A DNA stretch of 52,592 bases from Rhodobacter sp. Lineage in GTDB: Bacteria; Pseudomonadota; Alphaproteobacteria; Rhodobacterales; Rhodobacteraceae. Positions within the stretch are counted from its first letter, which is position 1. Each line of letters starts with the position of its first letter. A program made the position numbers and the translations under genes. The stretch lies in NCBI GenBank assembly GCA_020251025.1, contig JADCDI010000041.1:1-52592 (forward strand), written 5' to 3'. The notes below the pieces were generated by a model. The model ran no database searches. It was not told the origin of the DNA and saw only the letters and a program-made list of their open reading frames with translations. Below, one piece after another: positions 38,532-50,418 of this stretch.

Positions 38532-41500
38532 TCATTGCGCAGCGATTCCTTCCAGACGGTCTTCCAGCTCATCCGCCGCCCCCTGCAGGGCCGCCAGCGT
38601 TTCCGCATCGGGCTGCCAGTAGTTGCGGTCGCTTGCTTCCAAGAGGCGGTTCGCCATCCGGGCGCTGGCCTGCGGGTTCAAATCGGCCAGGCGGCGGCGC
38701 ATCGCCTCGTCCAGCACGAAGGTTTCCGACAGGCGCTGATAGACCCAAGGGTCCACGGCCCTGGTGGTGGCCGACCAGCCCAGCGTGTTGGTCACATGCG
38801 CCTCGATCTGGCGCACACCCTCCGGGCCATGCCGGAGCATGCCTTCGTAGAACTTCGGGTTCAGCGTGCGCGACCGGCTTTCCAGCGCGATCTGGTCGCG
38901 CAGCGTGCGCACCTTGCCGGTGCCGCGTGTCTGGTCGCCGATGTAGACCGGCGTTTCCCCGGTGCCGCCGCGCGCCCGGCGCACTGCACGGGCAATACCG
39001 CCCAGCGTGTCAAAGTAATGATCCAGACTGGTCACGCCCAGCTCGACCGATTCGAGGTTCTGATAGGCAATGTCGACGTTCTTCAGCGCCTTCTGCAGCA
39101 GGGCGGCGTTCTTCACCGCCTTGCCGTCGCGGCCATAGGCAAAGGATTTGCGCGCCTCATAGGCATCGGCAAGTTCGTCTTCCTCGCCAAAGGCCGAGGA
39201 ATCGACCAGCGTGTTGACGTTCGATCCATAGGCACCTTCCGCGTTGGAAAAGACGCGCAAGGATGCCGTTTCCATGTCCACATCCATCTGCGCGGCATAG
39301 GCCGCCGCATGGGCGCGGATGAAATTCAGGCTGGCAGGCTCATCTGCGGTCGCGGCCTTGAAGGCGGCCTCGGCCAGCATCCGGGTCTGCAAGGGCAGAA
39401 GGTCACGGAAAATGCCGGACAGGGTCATCACCACATCGATCCGCGGGCGCCCCAGTTCGGCCAGCGGGATCAGGTCGGCACCCGACAGGCGGCCATAGCT
39501 GTCGAACCGGGGCCGTGCGCCCATCAGGGCCAGGGCCTGGCCGATCGGCCCGCCATCGGATTTGATGTTGTCAGACCCCCAAAGCACCAGGGCCACCGAG
39601 CGTGGCAGGACGGGATGCGCCTCCAGCAGCCGTTGCGCCTGTTTGGCGCCGTCACGCAGGGCAAACTCGGTCGGCATCCGGAAGGGATCAAAGGCATGGA
39701 TGTTGCGCCCCGTGGGCAGGATGTCCGGGCTGCGGATCAGATCTCCGCCCGGCACGGGGGCGATAAAGCGCCCGTCCAGTGCGCGCAGCAGCGCCGGGAT
39801 TTCGCTGTCCTGCGCCAGTTTTCCGGCATACCCGGCGCGTTTGGCGGCGTCCTCCCCCGCCAGAATGTCCAGATACCCGGCCATCGCGGCGGCATCGGGC
39901 CGCCGGCCCAGCACATGCAACCCGTCCGGGATCAGCGCCTCTTCGGTTTCCAGCAGCCTGATCCACAGCGCCGCCGGGGGCGTGTCGCCCAGATCCACCG
40001 CCGCCGCCTGTTCCGCGATCAGGCCTTCCAGTTCGGGCAGTTCCGCCGCCTCCGGTCCGGCGGCGCGCCAGCGCTTCAGGCTGTCTTTCAGTTCCAGCAG
40101 GCCCCTGTAAAGCCCGGCCTGCGCCAGGGGCGGGGTCAGATGCGTCACGGTGATCGCGTTCGACCGGCGCTTGGCCAGGGTGGCTTCCGACGGGTTGTTG
40201 GCGGCATAAAGGTAGATGTTGGGCAGACCGCCGATCAGCCGGTCCGGCCAGCAGCCCGGCCCCATGCCCGCCTGCTTGCCCGGCATGAATTCCAGCGCGC
40301 CATGCATCCCGAAATGCAGCAGCGCATCCGCGCCGAAGTCTTCGCGCAGCCAGCGGTAAAAGGTGGTGAAGGCATGGGTCGGGGCGAAACCCCTTTCAAA
40401 CAGAAGGCGCATCGGGTCGCCCTCGTACCCGAAGACGGGCTGGATGCCGACCATGACCTTGCCGAACTGCGCGCCCAGCACAAAGACACCGCCCCCGTCG
40501 GACTGGATGCGCCCCGGGGCCGGTCCCCAGGCGGCCTCGACCTCGGCCAGCCAGGGGGTGCGCGCCACGATATCATCCGCGCCGACATGGGCGATGACAT
40601 TGGCGGGCTGGCCGAACCGGGCGGCATTGCCCTGCAGGACCGCCGCACGCAATTCGTCCACTGTCGCCGGAGGGGTGACGTCATAACCTTCGGCAGCCAT
40701 GGCCAGCAGGGTGTTGTGCAGGGATTCAAAGACAGACAGATAGGCGGCGGTTCCGACCGCGCCGGCATTCGGCGGAAAACCGTACAGCACGATGGCAACC
40801 TTGCGGTCCGCCACCCGGCTGCGGCGCAGCGCTGCCAGCCGCGCCACCTTGTCGGCCAGCGTGCCGATACGCTCGGGGCAGGGGGCCATGGCGCGCACAT
40901 CCGATGCCCCGGCGCAGCGCCGCGCGCAGCCCGTGCAGGTTTCGGACCCATGCCGGCCGGCAAAGACGGTGGGATTGGTCGCCCCGTCGATCTCGGGCAG
41001 GGCGATCAGCATGGTGGTTTCCACCGGGCCAAGCCCGCTGCCCGAGGCCGCCCATTGCGCCAGCGTCTGGAACTCCAGCGGATGGGCCGCGACATAGGGC
41101 ACGTCCAGCGCGCTCAGCGCGGCCACCGCCGCCTGGCTGTCGTTATAGGCGGGCCCGCCCACCAGGCTGAACCCGGTCAGCGACACCAGCACGTCCACGG
41201 ACGGGCCCTGCGGGCCGCGGAAGAAGGCCTCCATCGCCGGGCGTCCGTCCAGGCCCCCGGCAAAGGCGGGCACCACAGCCAGGCCCTGCGCCTCGAAAGC
41301 CGCGATCACGGCATCATAATGCGCCCGGTCATCGGCCAGAACATATGACCGCAGCAAAAGCAGGCCGACAGTCCCCCGCGCCCCGGCGGGGCGGGGCAGA
41401 TCGGCAAGCCGCGTGGTGATCCGGGCGGGCAGGGCCGGGTGATAAAGGCCCACATCCGGGTAATCGACCGGGGCCCTGGCGGCGACCTTTGCCCAGTTGC

Positions 41501-42095
41501 GGCCCGTGGCATAGCGCGACACCAGAAAGCGCAGCATCTGTTCGATATTGTCGTCCGATCCGCCCAGCCAGTATTGCATCGACAGGAACCAGGCCCGCAG
41601 GTCCTGCGCCTTGCCGGGCAGAAAGCGCAGGATCTTCGGCAGGCGGCGCAGCATCTTCATCTGCTTTTCGCCCGATGCCGCCGACGGCCCCTTTGACCCG
41701 CGCAGGCTTTTGAGCAGTTGCATCGCCGCCGAGGCGGGCCGCGACATGTCCAGATCACCCATCTTCGTCAGCCGCACGATCTGGCCGTCGGTGATCATGC
41801 CCACGAAGGCATCGCAGCGCGCCCGTGCCGCCTGAAGATGCGGCAGGATCGGTGCCACATGTTCCTCAAGAAACAACAGGTTGGCGATGACGATGTCGGC
41901 CCCGCGCAGCGCCGCCTCGCATTCGGCAAGGGTGCCTGGGTTGTTGCCCCATTCGGCGGCGGCGAAGATATCGACAGTGATGCCGGGAAAATCCGCCTGC
42001 AGGCGCGGCGTCACCCGCGCGGCGGGGCCTGCGGCATGCCGGTCCAGCGTCACGATGACGACGCGATAGGCGTTCATATGCCGGTCATCGCGCAT
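38532..42095 (-). CDS. bchH: Magnesium chelatase subunit H
   Basis: A 1187-residue porphyrin-binding subunit of Mg-chelatase, committing protoporphyrin IX to bacteriochlorophyll. CobN/BchH-type regions are visible: [56 protein letters not shown] (about residue 590) and [19 protein letters not shown]. Its partners bchI and bchD are not in the window. ATG 42095 (AAAGG upstream) overlaps the bchB stop by 11 bases; the Met at 42077 is an alternative start. Length is typical. Confidence 0.96.
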   Translation of the reverse strand: MRDDRHMNAYRVVIVTLDRHAAGPAARVTPRLQADFPGITVDIFAAAEWGNNPGTLAECEAALRGADIVIANLLFLEEHVAPILPHLQAARARCDAFVGMITDGQIVRLTKMGDLDMSRPASAAMQLLKSLRGSKGPSAASGEKQMKMLRRLPKILRFLPGKAQDLRAWFLSMQYWLGGSDDNIEQMLRFLVSRYATGRNWAKVAARAPVDYPDVGLYHPALPARITTRLADLPRPAGARGTVGLLLLRSYVLADDRAHYDAVIAAFEAQGLAVVPAFAGGLDGRPAMEAFFRGPQGPSVDVLVSLTGFSLVGGPAYNDSQAAVAALSALDVPYVAAHPLEFQTLAQWAASGSGLGPVETTMLIALPEIDGATNPTVFAGRHGSETCTGCARRCAGASDVRAMAPCPERIGTLADKVARLAALRRSRVADRKVAIVLYGFPPNAGAVGTAAYLSVFESLHNTLLAMAAEGYDVTPPATVDELRAAVLQGNAARFGQPANVIAHVGADDIVARTPWLAEVEAAWGPAPGRIQSDGGGVFVLGAQFGKVMVGIQPVFGYEGDPMRLLFERGFAPTHAFTTFYRWLREDFGADALLHFGMHGALEFMPGKQAGMGPGCWPDRLIGGLPNIYLYAANNPSEATLAKRRSNAITVTHLTPPLAQAGLYRGLLELKDSLKRWRAAGPEAAELPELEGLIAEQAAAVDLGDTPPAALWIRLLETEEALIPDGLHVLGRRPDAAAMAGYLDILAGEDAAKRAGYAGKLAQDSEIPALLRALDGRFIAPVPGGDLIRSPDILPTGRNIHAFDPFRMPTEFALRDGAKQAQRLLEAHPVLPRSVALVLWGSDNIKSDGGPIGQALALMGARPRFDSYGRLSGADLIPLAELGRPRIDVVMTLSGIFRDLLPLQTRMLAEAAFKAATADEPASLNFIRAHAAAYAAQMDVDMETASLRVFSNAEGAYGSNVNTLVDSSAFGEEDELADAYEARKSFAYGRDGKAVKNAALLQKALKNVDIAYQNLESVELGVTSLDHYFDTLGGIARAVRRARGGTGETPVYIGDQTRGTGKVRTLRDQIALESRSRTLNPKFYEGMLRHGPEGVRQIEAHVTNTLGWSATTRAVDPWVYQRLSETFVLDEAMRRRLADLNPQASARMANRLLEASDRNYWQPDAETLAALQGAADELEDRLEGIAAQ

Positions 42096-43677
42096 AATGG
42101 GCCTTTGCCTCGTAAAGCGTGTCGATGCTGATTTCGTTCAGACCTTTCCCGGCGGCGAAGTTTTCGGTGTTGCGCCGTGCCTTGCCGCGCACGAAGAAGG
42201 GGATTTTCTTCAACTCGCGCTCGGCATCCGACAGCCAGACGATGCTGTCTGCCGCAGGCGCGGCAGCATCGGGGCTGTCTGCCGCAGGGGCCTCTGGCAT
42301 TTTCCGTTCAGAAATATCCTGGGGGTGCGGGGGCAAAGCCCCCGGCGCGTCTGACAGGCTGCGCGGCGCGTGGCCGCCGTGATGCGACGGGCCGGCGGCA
42401 TCGTGAAATTCGAAATCGTCGCGGAACATGTGCAGAAGATGCTCTTCCAGCCCCATCACCAGCGGATGCACCCAGGTGTCGAAAATCACATTCGCGCCTT
42501 CAAAGCCCATCTGGGGCGAATGGCGCGCGGGGAAATCCTGCACATGGACCGGGGCCGAGATCACGGCGCAGGCAATGCCCAGCCGCTTGCCGATGTGCCG
42601 CTCCATCTGCGTGCCGAGGATCAGTTCCGGCTGCAGGGCGGCGATGGCGGCCTCGACCTCCAGATAGTCGTCGGTGATCAGCGGCTCGACCCCGAACTGC
42701 TTTGCCGCCGCGCGCAGGGCCCGGGCCTGTTCGCGGTTGTAGCAGCCCATGCCGCAGACATCGAAGCCGATCTCGTCGCGCGCGATCCGCGCGGCGGCGA
42801 TGACATGGGTGGCGTCCCCGAACAGGAACACGCGCTTGCTCGTCAGATAGGTCGAATCGACCGAGGCCGCCCACCAGGGCTGGCGCAGGCGCGCCTCGTC
42901 GGGGCGCAGGGCCGTACCCGCCAGGGCGGCCACTTCGGCGATGAAGGCCCGGGTGGCCGCAACACCGATCGGGACCGTCCGGGTATAGGGCTGGCCGAAG
43001 GCCGTCTCGCAATGGCGGGCTGCGGATTCGGCGGTTTCCGGGTAAAGCAGGACGTTGAAATGCGCAGCCCCCATGCGGGCGATATCGCCCGGACGCGCAC
43101 CCATCGGCGCTGCCACATTCACCTCGATGCCCATCTCTTCCAGCAGCGCCGTGATCTCGGCCAGATCGTCGCGGTGCCGGAACCCCAGCGCCGTCGGCCC
43201 CAGGATGTTGCAACTGACCCGCGCCGTGCGCGCCATGGGCCGCGCCAGATGGCGCACGATCTGCAGGAAGGTCTCGTCGGCGCCGAAGTTTTCCCTGCGC
43301 TGGTACGAGGGCAGATCCAGCGCGATGACCGGCACCGGCAGCCCCAGCGCCCCGGCCAGCCCGCCCGGATTGTCCTGGATCAGCTCGGCCGTGCAGGACG
43401 CGCCCACGATGATGGCCTCGGGGCGGAACCGCTCGCAGGCATCCTGCGCGGCGGTGCGGAACAGGCTGGCCGTGTCGCCGCCCAGGTCGCGGGCCTGAAA
43501 GGTGGTATAGCTGACCGGCGGCCGTTTGGCGCGCCGTTCGATCATGGTGAACAGCAGGTCCGCATAGGTGTCGCCCTGCGGGGCGTGCAGCACATAATGC
43601 AGCCCCTGCATCGCGGTGGCGACGCGCATTGCGCCGACATGGGGCGGGCCTTCGTATGTCCAGACGGTCAGCTTCAT
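42085..43677 (-). CDS. bchB: Light-independent protochlorophyllide reductase subunit B
   Basis: A 530-residue NifK-like catalytic subunit with Bch[21 protein letters not shown] start; Asp36 in APQGDTYAD is the unusual aspartate ligand of the NB cluster; the C-terminal helical domain (from about residue 480, [18 protein letters not shown]) is intact. ATG 43677 replaces a longer open frame through the intergenic repeat. The linker between main and C-terminal domains (about 435-478) contains translated repeat copy B (about 444-459) and a decapeptide-scale duplication [15 protein letters not shown] (15-base direct repeat 42244-42258 and 42274-42288). Stop overlaps bchH. Confidence 0.96.
   Translation of the reverse strand: MKLTVWTYEGPPHVGAMRVATAMQGLHYVLHAPQGDTYADLLFTMIERRAKRPPVSYTTFQARDLGGDTASLFRTAAQDACERFRPEAIIVGASCTAELIQDNPGGLAGALGLPVPVIALDLPSYQRRENFGADETFLQIVRHLARPMARTARVSCNILGPTALGFRHRDDLAEITALLEEMGIEVNVAAPMGARPGDIARMGAAHFNVLLYPETAESAARHCETAFGQPYTRTVPIGVAATRAFIAEVAALAGTALRPDEARLRQPWWAASVDSTYLTSKRVFLFGDATHVIAAARIARDEIGFDVCGMGCYNREQARALRAAAKQFGVEPLITDDYLEVEAAIAALQPELILGTQMERHIGKRLGIACAVISAPVHVQDFPARHSPQMGFEGANVIFDTWVHPLVMGLEEHLLHMFRDDFEFHDAAGPSHHGGHAPRSLSDAPGALPPHPQDISERKMPEAPAADSPDAAAPAADSIVWLSDAERELKKIPFFVRGKARRNTENFAAGKGLNEISIDTLYEAKAHYAR
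42301..42347 (+). repeat. Hairpin repeat copy B, inside bchB
   Basis: TTCCGTTCAGAAATATCC head and GGGGGC-aaa-GCCCCC stem (42329-42343), the same element as copies A and C but located within the bchB reading frame, on the opposite strand to the gene. It is translated as [16 protein letters not shown] in the interdomain linker. The insertion preserves frame. Confidence 0.82.
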
Positions 43678-43690
43678 GATGGCCTGCGGA

Positions 43691-43741
43691 CCGGGGGCGC
43701 TTCGCCCCCCGGGCCCCCAGAGGATATTTTTGAACAGAAAA
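43691..43741 (-). repeat. Hairpin repeat copy C, bchN-bchB gap
   Basis: Read on the minus strand: TTTTCTGTTCAAAAATATCC head, then GGGGGGC-gaa-GCGCCCCC-type stem. It occupies most of the 82-base gap between bchN and bchB and is in the orientation opposite to copies A and B. It would form a hairpin in the bchNB transcript. Confidence 0.82.
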
Positions 43742-43759
43742 TGAGGCTTTGCGCGGGCA

Positions 43760-45531
<1,772 letters not shown>

Positions 45532-45586
45532 CTGGCGCCTCCCTTGGACGTCTTACTGTGTTGACCTTGCTCTGTGGCCCCGAAGG

Positions 45587-45604
45587 TGTCAACTAAAACT
45601 TACA
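45587..45604. promoter_or_regulatory. PpsR/CrtJ-type palindrome at bchF
   Basis: Perfect TGT-N12-ACA. On the bchF strand its 3' end supplies a TTGACA -35-like hexamer, so binding would cover the promoter. Only one perfect copy is here; a second TGTGTTGACC half-site lies 30 bases nearer bchF. Confidence 0.83.
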
Positions 45605-45728
45605 CTCGTGCAGCCTGCTTCTTCGGTGGGGGTGCGTGGCGGTCGGGCGCGGAAAACAAGGGAAAACCGCAGAACATTGCGGGCTGTCAGCGGACTGTTG
45701 CAGCAAGCAAAGCAGGGAATCGCCAGGG

Positions 45729-45746
45729 TGTCAATTTTCTTTGACA
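45729..45746. promoter_or_regulatory. PpsR/CrtJ-type palindrome at ppaA
   Basis: Perfect TGT-N12-ACA, ending in TTGACA (45741-45746) on the ppaA strand, about 92 bases before the ppaA start. It is 142 bp (start to start) from the bchF palindrome; looping between the two single sites is possible. Confidence 0.83.
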
Positions 45747-45837
45747 TTCTTTCTGCTATGAATGAGTGTGACCCGGCGCGCAGGGGCGCGACTTTCGGGC
45801 GGTCGGGCGAACACGCCCCGGGCCGCAGGGGGCGATC

Positions 45838-46650
45838 ATGGGTGACACGCGTGTCAGGGACGACAGGGCGCGCCTTCCCGACGGGGGCGATCCGATTGCC
45901 GTGTTTGCGGCGCGCGTCCTGGATGTGCTGGCCGACCGCAGCCGCAGAACCTCGTCCACCCTGCGCCCTGACCTTGTGCTGGCCCTCGCCGAAGGCATGG
46001 TCACGCCGGACGGCGAGCGGGTGGAAGAAACGCTGGCCGCCTTTCGCCGGGCCTGCATCTCTCCGGCGGCCATGGCCGATGCCTACATCCCGGCCGCTGC
46101 GCAGTATCTGGGATCCGATTGGGTGACGGACCGGCTGTCCTTTGCCGAAGTCACGATCGCCACGGCCCGCCTGCAGGCCCTGGTCCGGGCCATCGGCACA
46201 CGCTGGGGCGGTGATCCGGCGCACCTGCCGGGACGCCGGTCTGTCCTGATGATCGTGCCCGGCAGCGAACAGCACACGCTGGGGGCGGTGGTGGTGACCG
46301 GTCAGATGCGCCGCATGGGCCTGTCGGTCTGCCTGCGGCTGGGGCCGCAGCGCGCCGAGGTGATCGAGCTGCTGCGCTCGCGGACCTTTGATGCGGCGAT
46401 GCTGTCGGTCGGCCACGGGGAACGGTTTGAGGTTTGCGCCGCACTGGTCGACACGCTGCGCGGTTCCGGGGCCCGGGGCATGCCGATTGTGGCGGGCGGG
46501 GCGGGGGTTGCCGGGCGGTCGGATGTGGTGGCCCGCACGGGTGCCGATCATGTGACGCAAGACCTTGGCGAAGCTTTGACTTTTTGCGGCTGTGCCCCGC
46601 TGCTTCCGGTCGGGGCGGCAGTTCCGGCCAAGATTTCCTTGCGGGGATGA
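45838..46650 (+). CDS. ppaA: PpaA/AerR, B12-binding antirepressor of PpsR
   Basis: A 270-residue regulator. N-terminal helical region (about 15-115, FAEVTIATARLQALVRAIG at its end) and a C-terminal cobalamin-binding Rossmann domain (about 133-255). His146 in GSEQHTLGA corresponds to the axial cobalamin ligand of AerR; GHGERFEV and VAGGAGVAG follow the fold. It modulates PpsR/CrtJ binding in response to cobalamin and light. Directly upstream of ppsR, the standard arrangement. PpsR palindrome in its own promoter implies feedback. Confidence 0.92.
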   Translation: MGDTRVRDDRARLPDGGDPIAVFAARVLDVLADRSRRTSSTLRPDLVLALAEGMVTPDGERVEETLAAFRRACISPAAMADAYIPAAAQYLGSDWVTDRLSFAEVTIATARLQALVRAIGTRWGGDPAHLPGRRSVLMIVPGSEQHTLGAVVVTGQMRRMGLSVCLRLGPQRAEVIELLRSRTFDAAMLSVGHGERFEVCAALVDTLRGSGARGMPIVAGGAGVAGRSDVVARTGADHVTQDLGEALTFCGCAPLLPVGAAVPAKISLRG

Positions 46651-46698
46651 CGCAGCCGTGACCCGCAGGGGTCGCCGGCCAGAAGGTAAGATGATCTT

Positions 46699-48117
46699 GT
46701 GAAAGCCATCGATCACAACACTGCGACAGATGGGTCGATTGCATCCATCCCCCCTGACCTGATGGGGCAGATCATTGCGACCGCGTCCGACATCGCGCTG
46801 ATCCTGTCGGCCGATGGCGTTATCCGGTCCGTTCTGGTGAATCCGCACCACCGTTCCTTCGGGACCCTCAACAAGTGGGAAGGCCAGCCGCTGCGCCAGG
46901 TGCTGACCGTGGAAAGCATCGGCAAGTTCGATGCCCGGCTGCGGGAACTGATCCAGCAGGGCGGCACCCGCGCGGTCGAGCTGAACCACCTGGATGACCA
47001 AAGCTTTGAATTCCCGGTCCGCTACGCGCTGCACCGCGTCGCCGCGGACGGAACGGTCCTGATGCTGGGGCGCGATCTGCGGCCGGTGGCCGAGATGCAG
47101 CAGCAGCTTGTGAAGGCGCAGCTTGCGCTGGAGCGTGATTACGAGGCCCAGCGCGAAATCGATACCCGCTACCGCGTTCTGATGGAAACGACGCGCGATG
47201 CGATTGTCGTTGTCTCGATGACCACGGGCCGCATCGTGGATCTGAACCTTGCGGCCGCCGTTGCGCTGGGCGGGTCGCGGCAGGATATGATCGGGGCCGC
47301 GATTGCCCAGGAATTCGAAGGGCGCCGTCGCGGCGAGTTTCTGGAATCAATGGCCAATCTGGCGATCACCGACAGTTCGGCACCGCTGGAATTGCAGGCG
47401 CGCCGGTCGCACAAGCGTCTTCTGGTCGTTCCCACGGTCTTCCGCGCGGCGGGCGAGCGGCTGCTGATGTGCCGCCTTGAGTTGGCCGATGTGGGGGATG
47501 CGCAGCGCGATGAGCTGACCGAGAATCTGTTCGGGCTGTTCCATGAAGGGGCCGACGGCGTGGTCTTTACCGACATGGACGGCATGATCCGCAACGCCAA
47601 CGAGGCCTTCCTGAACCTGACCGATTCTGCCAGCCTTGCCGCCGTCAAGGGGCGGTCCTTTGGCGAATTCCTGGCGCGGGGCGCGGTGGATCTGCGCGTG
47701 CTTGGCGACAATGCGCGGCGCGTGGGCCAGATGCGCATGTACGGGACCAAGGTGAACGCGGCCTATGGCGGCCAGATTTCGGTCGAGATTGCGGCAACTT
47801 ACCTGAATGATCGCCCGCAGCCTTTCTTTGTCTTCGTTGTCCGCGATACCAGCCGGGCCGAAGCCCTGCGCCGTCCGGGGCTGAATGTCACCGAAGATGG
47901 CGGCCGGTCGATCATGGAACTGGTGGGATCTTCCACGCTGAAGGACATTGTGGCGGAAACCACGGATGTCGTGGAAAAGATGTGCATCGAGACAGCGGTG
48001 GAACTGACCCGCAACAACCGCGTCGCCGCCGCCGAAATGCTGGGCCTGTCGCGCCAGTCGCTCTATGTGAAGCTGCGCAAGTACGGGCTGGTCGGGAACG
48101 AGGGCGATCAGCCCTGA
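46699..48117 (+). CDS. ppsR: PpsR/CrtJ, redox/light repressor of photosynthesis genes
   Basis: A 472-residue transcription factor: N-domain and two PAS domains (about residues 20-130, 155-265 and 275-385), then a FIS-type helix-turn-helix (about 438-466, NNRVAAAEMLGLSRQSLYVK). Two cysteines, Cys258 after PAS1 and Cys429 just before the HTH, match the positions of the redox-active pair in Rhodobacter PpsR. GTG 46699 with AGAAGG upstream is the start. It should bind the seven TGT-N12-ACA palindromes listed in this window. Confidence 0.95.
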   Translation: MKAIDHNTATDGSIASIPPDLMGQIIATASDIALILSADGVIRSVLVNPHHRSFGTLNKWEGQPLRQVLTVESIGKFDARLRELIQQGGTRAVELNHLDDQSFEFPVRYALHRVAADGTVLMLGRDLRPVAEMQQQLVKAQLALERDYEAQREIDTRYRVLMETTRDAIVVVSMTTGRIVDLNLAAAVALGGSRQDMIGAAIAQEFEGRRRGEFLESMANLAITDSSAPLELQARRSHKRLLVVPTVFRAAGERLLMCRLELADVGDAQRDELTENLFGLFHEGADGVVFTDMDGMIRNANEAFLNLTDSASLAAVKGRSFGEFLARGAVDLRVLGDNARRVGQMRMYGTKVNAAYGGQISVEIAATYLNDRPQPFFVFVVRDTSRAEALRRPGLNVTEDGGRSIMELVGSSTLKDIVAETTDVVEKMCIETAVELTRNNRVAAAEMLGLSRQSLYVKLRKYGLVGNEGDQP

Positions 48118-48206
48118 GCGGCGCCGTTGCCAGGGTCCGGCCCTTTGCCGCAAAGGCCGCCAACTAAATGTCCCGCCCCGCGCCATGCAGCTTGCCAGAC
48201 CCCGAC

Positions 48207-48224
48207 TGTCATGTTTAATTGACA
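48207..48224. promoter_or_regulatory. PpsR/CrtJ-type palindrome at bchG
   Basis: Perfect TGT-N12-ACA ending 2 bases before the proposed bchG ATG. As a promoter operator this is unusually close to the coding region; it may block elongation from upstream or indicate that the true start is further downstream. Confidence 0.75.
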
Positions 48225-48226
48225 GT

Positions 48227-49132
48227 ATGAGTGTCAAGCTGCACATGAATGCGCCCCGCACGCCGCATCCGTCGGCGGTGGTGGAGCTGTTGAAGCCGAT
48301 CACCTGGTTTCCGCCGATGTGGGCCTATCTTTGCGGCGTCGTCTCGGCGGGGCCGTTGCCCGACGGGGCCTGGCCCAAGCTGGTGCTGGGGCTGCTGCTG
48401 GCCGGTCCGGTTGTTTGTGGCATGAGCCAGGCCGCGAATGACTGGTGCGACCGTCATGTCGATGCCATCAACGAGCCGGGCCGCCCGATCCCTTCGGGCC
48501 GGATGCCGGGCCGCTGGGGGCTGTGGCTGGCCCTTGCGATGTCGGCGCTGGCGCTGGCGCTTGGCTGGCTGCTGGGGCCCTGGGGATTCGGGGCGACAGT
48601 GGTTGCCGTTCTGGCTGCCTGGGCCTATTCGGCGGAACCGGTGCGGCTGAAGCGGTCGGGCTGGTGGGGGCCGGGGCTGGTGGGGCTGTGCTATGAAGGG
48701 CTGCCCTGGTTCACCGGGGCCGCCGTCATCGCCGCAGGCGCGCCGGGGGTGGAAACCGTGATTGTGGCCGCGCTTTACGCCCTGGGCGCGCATGGCATCA
48801 TGACCTTGAATGATTTCAAGGCGCTGGAAGGGGATCGTCAGCTTGGGGTCCGGTCGCTGCCCGTGACCATGGGCCCCGAGGCGGCGGCGCGGCTGGCCTG
48901 CATCATGATGACGGTGCCGCAGCTGATCGTGATCTGCCTGCTGGTGATCTGGGGCCGCCCGCTGTTTGCGGCGGCGATTCTGGCCGGCCTGATCGCGCAG
49001 ATGGCTGCGATGCGCGTGCTGCTGCGCGACCCCAGGGGCAAGGCGCCTTGGTACAATGGCACCGGCGTCGCGCTTTATGTGGCCGGAATGATGGTGGCGG
49101 CGGTGGCGCTGCGCGGGATCGGGGGGGGCTGA
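48227..49132 (+). CDS. bchG: Bacteriochlorophyll synthase
   Basis: A 301-residue UbiA-type prenyltransferase attaching the geranylgeranyl/phytyl tail to bacteriochlorophyllide a in the membrane. About eight to nine helices; Asp-rich motif NDWCDRHVDAINEPGRP (about residues 75-91) and second motif LNDFKALEGDR (about 200-210). Start is uncertain: ATG 48227 (MSVKLHMNAP) abuts a PpsR palindrome and lacks a Shine-Dalgarno; ATG 48245 and ATG 48185 are alternatives. Confidence 0.94.
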   Translation: MSVKLHMNAPRTPHPSAVVELLKPITWFPPMWAYLCGVVSAGPLPDGAWPKLVLGLLLAGPVVCGMSQAANDWCDRHVDAINEPGRPIPSGRMPGRWGLWLALAMSALALALGWLLGPWGFGATVVAVLAAWAYSAEPVRLKRSGWWGPGLVGLCYEGLPWFTGAAVIAAGAPGVETVIVAALYALGAHGIMTLNDFKALEGDRQLGVRSLPVTMGPEAAARLACIMMTVPQLIVICLLVIWGRPLFAAAILAGLIAQMAAMRVLLRDPRGKAPWYNGTGVALYVAGMMVAAVALRGIGGG

Positions 49133-49134
49133 CC

Positions 49135-50418
49135 GTGCTGTCCTGGGTATCGATCCTGCGCCTTGGCCTGGCCCAGATGTCTTTGGGTGCGGTCATTGTG
49201 CTGATGACCTCCACGCTCAACCGCATCATGGTGGTGGAACTGGCGCTGCCGGCACTTGTGCCCGGGCTGCTGGTGGGGCTGCATTATGCGATGCAGCTTT
49301 CGCGTCCGGGCTGGGGGCATTGGTCCGACCTCAGCCGCCGCCGCACGCCCTGGATCATCGGCGGCATGACCGTGCTGGCGCTGGGTGGGTTTCTGGCCGC
49401 CCTTGCCGTGGCCATTGGTGCATCCGCGCCTGTGACCGGCCTTGTCCTGTCGGTGCTGGCCTATGCGCTGATCGGGGCCGGGGCCGGGGCCAGCGGCACC
49501 TCGGTTCTGGCCTTTCTTGCGGCCGCGACCGCGCCGCGCCGCCGGGCGGCGGCGGCCACGATCCTCTGGCTGATGATGATCTTCGGCATCGCCGCCACCG
49601 CGGGCATCGTGGGCGCGCTGCTGGACCCCTATTCACCTGCCCGCCTGCTGGGAATTGTCGCCTGCGTGTCCGCCGGTGCGGTCGTGCTGACCGCTCTGGC
49701 CGTGCTTGGCCTGGAAAAGGGCGGGTCCGCGCCTGTGGTTGAGGCGCGCCAGCCGCTGCGAAAGGGCATTGACGAAATCTGGGCAGAGCCGCAGGCGCGC
49801 CGGTTTACCCAATTCGTCTTCCTGTCGATGACCGCCTATTTCATGCAGGAGCTGATTCTGGAGCCCTACGCGGGCCTTGTCTTCGGCTTTACGCCCGGGC
49901 AGTCCACCTCGCTGTCGGGGGCGCAGAACGGCGGGGTCTTTGTTGGGATGCTGGCGGTGGGCATCGCCGCGACCGGGCTGGGCATCGGGTCGCTGCGCGC
50001 CTGGGTGGTGGGCGGGTGTACAGGCTCGGCGGCCACGCTGCTGGGCATCGCGCTGATCGGCCCCTTGCAGGTGAACCTAATCCTGCCGCTGACCATCCTT
50101 TTGGGCTTTTGCAACGGCGTCTTCGCCGTGGCGGCAATTGGTGCGATGATGGCGCTGGCCGGGCAGGGCCGCAGCGACCGGGAAGGCACCCGCATGGGGC
50201 TTTGGGGGGCGGCGCAGGCCATTGCCGCCGGGGTCGGCGGCCTGACGGGGGCGGTGGCCGTTGATGCGCTGCGGCTGGTGCTTGCGCCGGACCTGGCCTT
50301 TGCCGCTGTCTTTGCCGCCGAGGCTGTCCTGTTTCTTGTTGCCGCCGGGCTGGCGCTGCGGGTGATCGACCCGGGGCGTGAGCGCCACCTGTCCGCCACC
50401 CTGGTTCCGGGAGAATGA
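49135..50418 (+). CDS. BCH2/PucC family transporter homologue (orf428-type)
   Basis: A 427-residue 12-helix membrane protein, paralogue of LhaA, with the family signature TSTLNRIMVVELALPALVPG, LHYAMQLSRPGWGHWSDLSRR and EPYAGLVFGFTPGQSTSL. The gene between bchG and bchP in Rhodobacter is of this type; a role in moving pigment or tail between synthesis and assembly sites is only inferred. GTG 49135 follows a GGGGGGG run and comes 2 bases after the bchG stop. Stop overlaps bchP. Confidence 0.88.
   Translation: MLSWVSILRLGLAQMSLGAVIVLMTSTLNRIMVVELALPALVPGLLVGLHYAMQLSRPGWGHWSDLSRRRTPWIIGGMTVLALGGFLAALAVAIGASAPVTGLVLSVLAYALIGAGAGASGTSVLAFLAAATAPRRRAAAATILWLMMIFGIAATAGIVGALLDPYSPARLLGIVACVSAGAVVLTALAVLGLEKGGSAPVVEARQPLRKGIDEIWAEPQARRFTQFVFLSMTAYFMQELILEPYAGLVFGFTPGQSTSLSGAQNGGVFVGMLAVGIAATGLGIGSLRAWVVGGCTGSAATLLGIALIGPLQVNLILPLTILLGFCNGVFAVAAIGAMMALAGQGRSDREGTRMGLWGAAQAIAAGVGGLTGAVAVDALRLVLAPDLAFAAVFAAEAVLFLVAAGLALRVIDPGRERHLSATLVPGE

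Noticed and set aside
38535-41348. 937-codon plus-strand open frame opposite bchH
   Set aside because: Antisense shadow of bchH; no recognisable domain and the bchH protein is full length and conserved.
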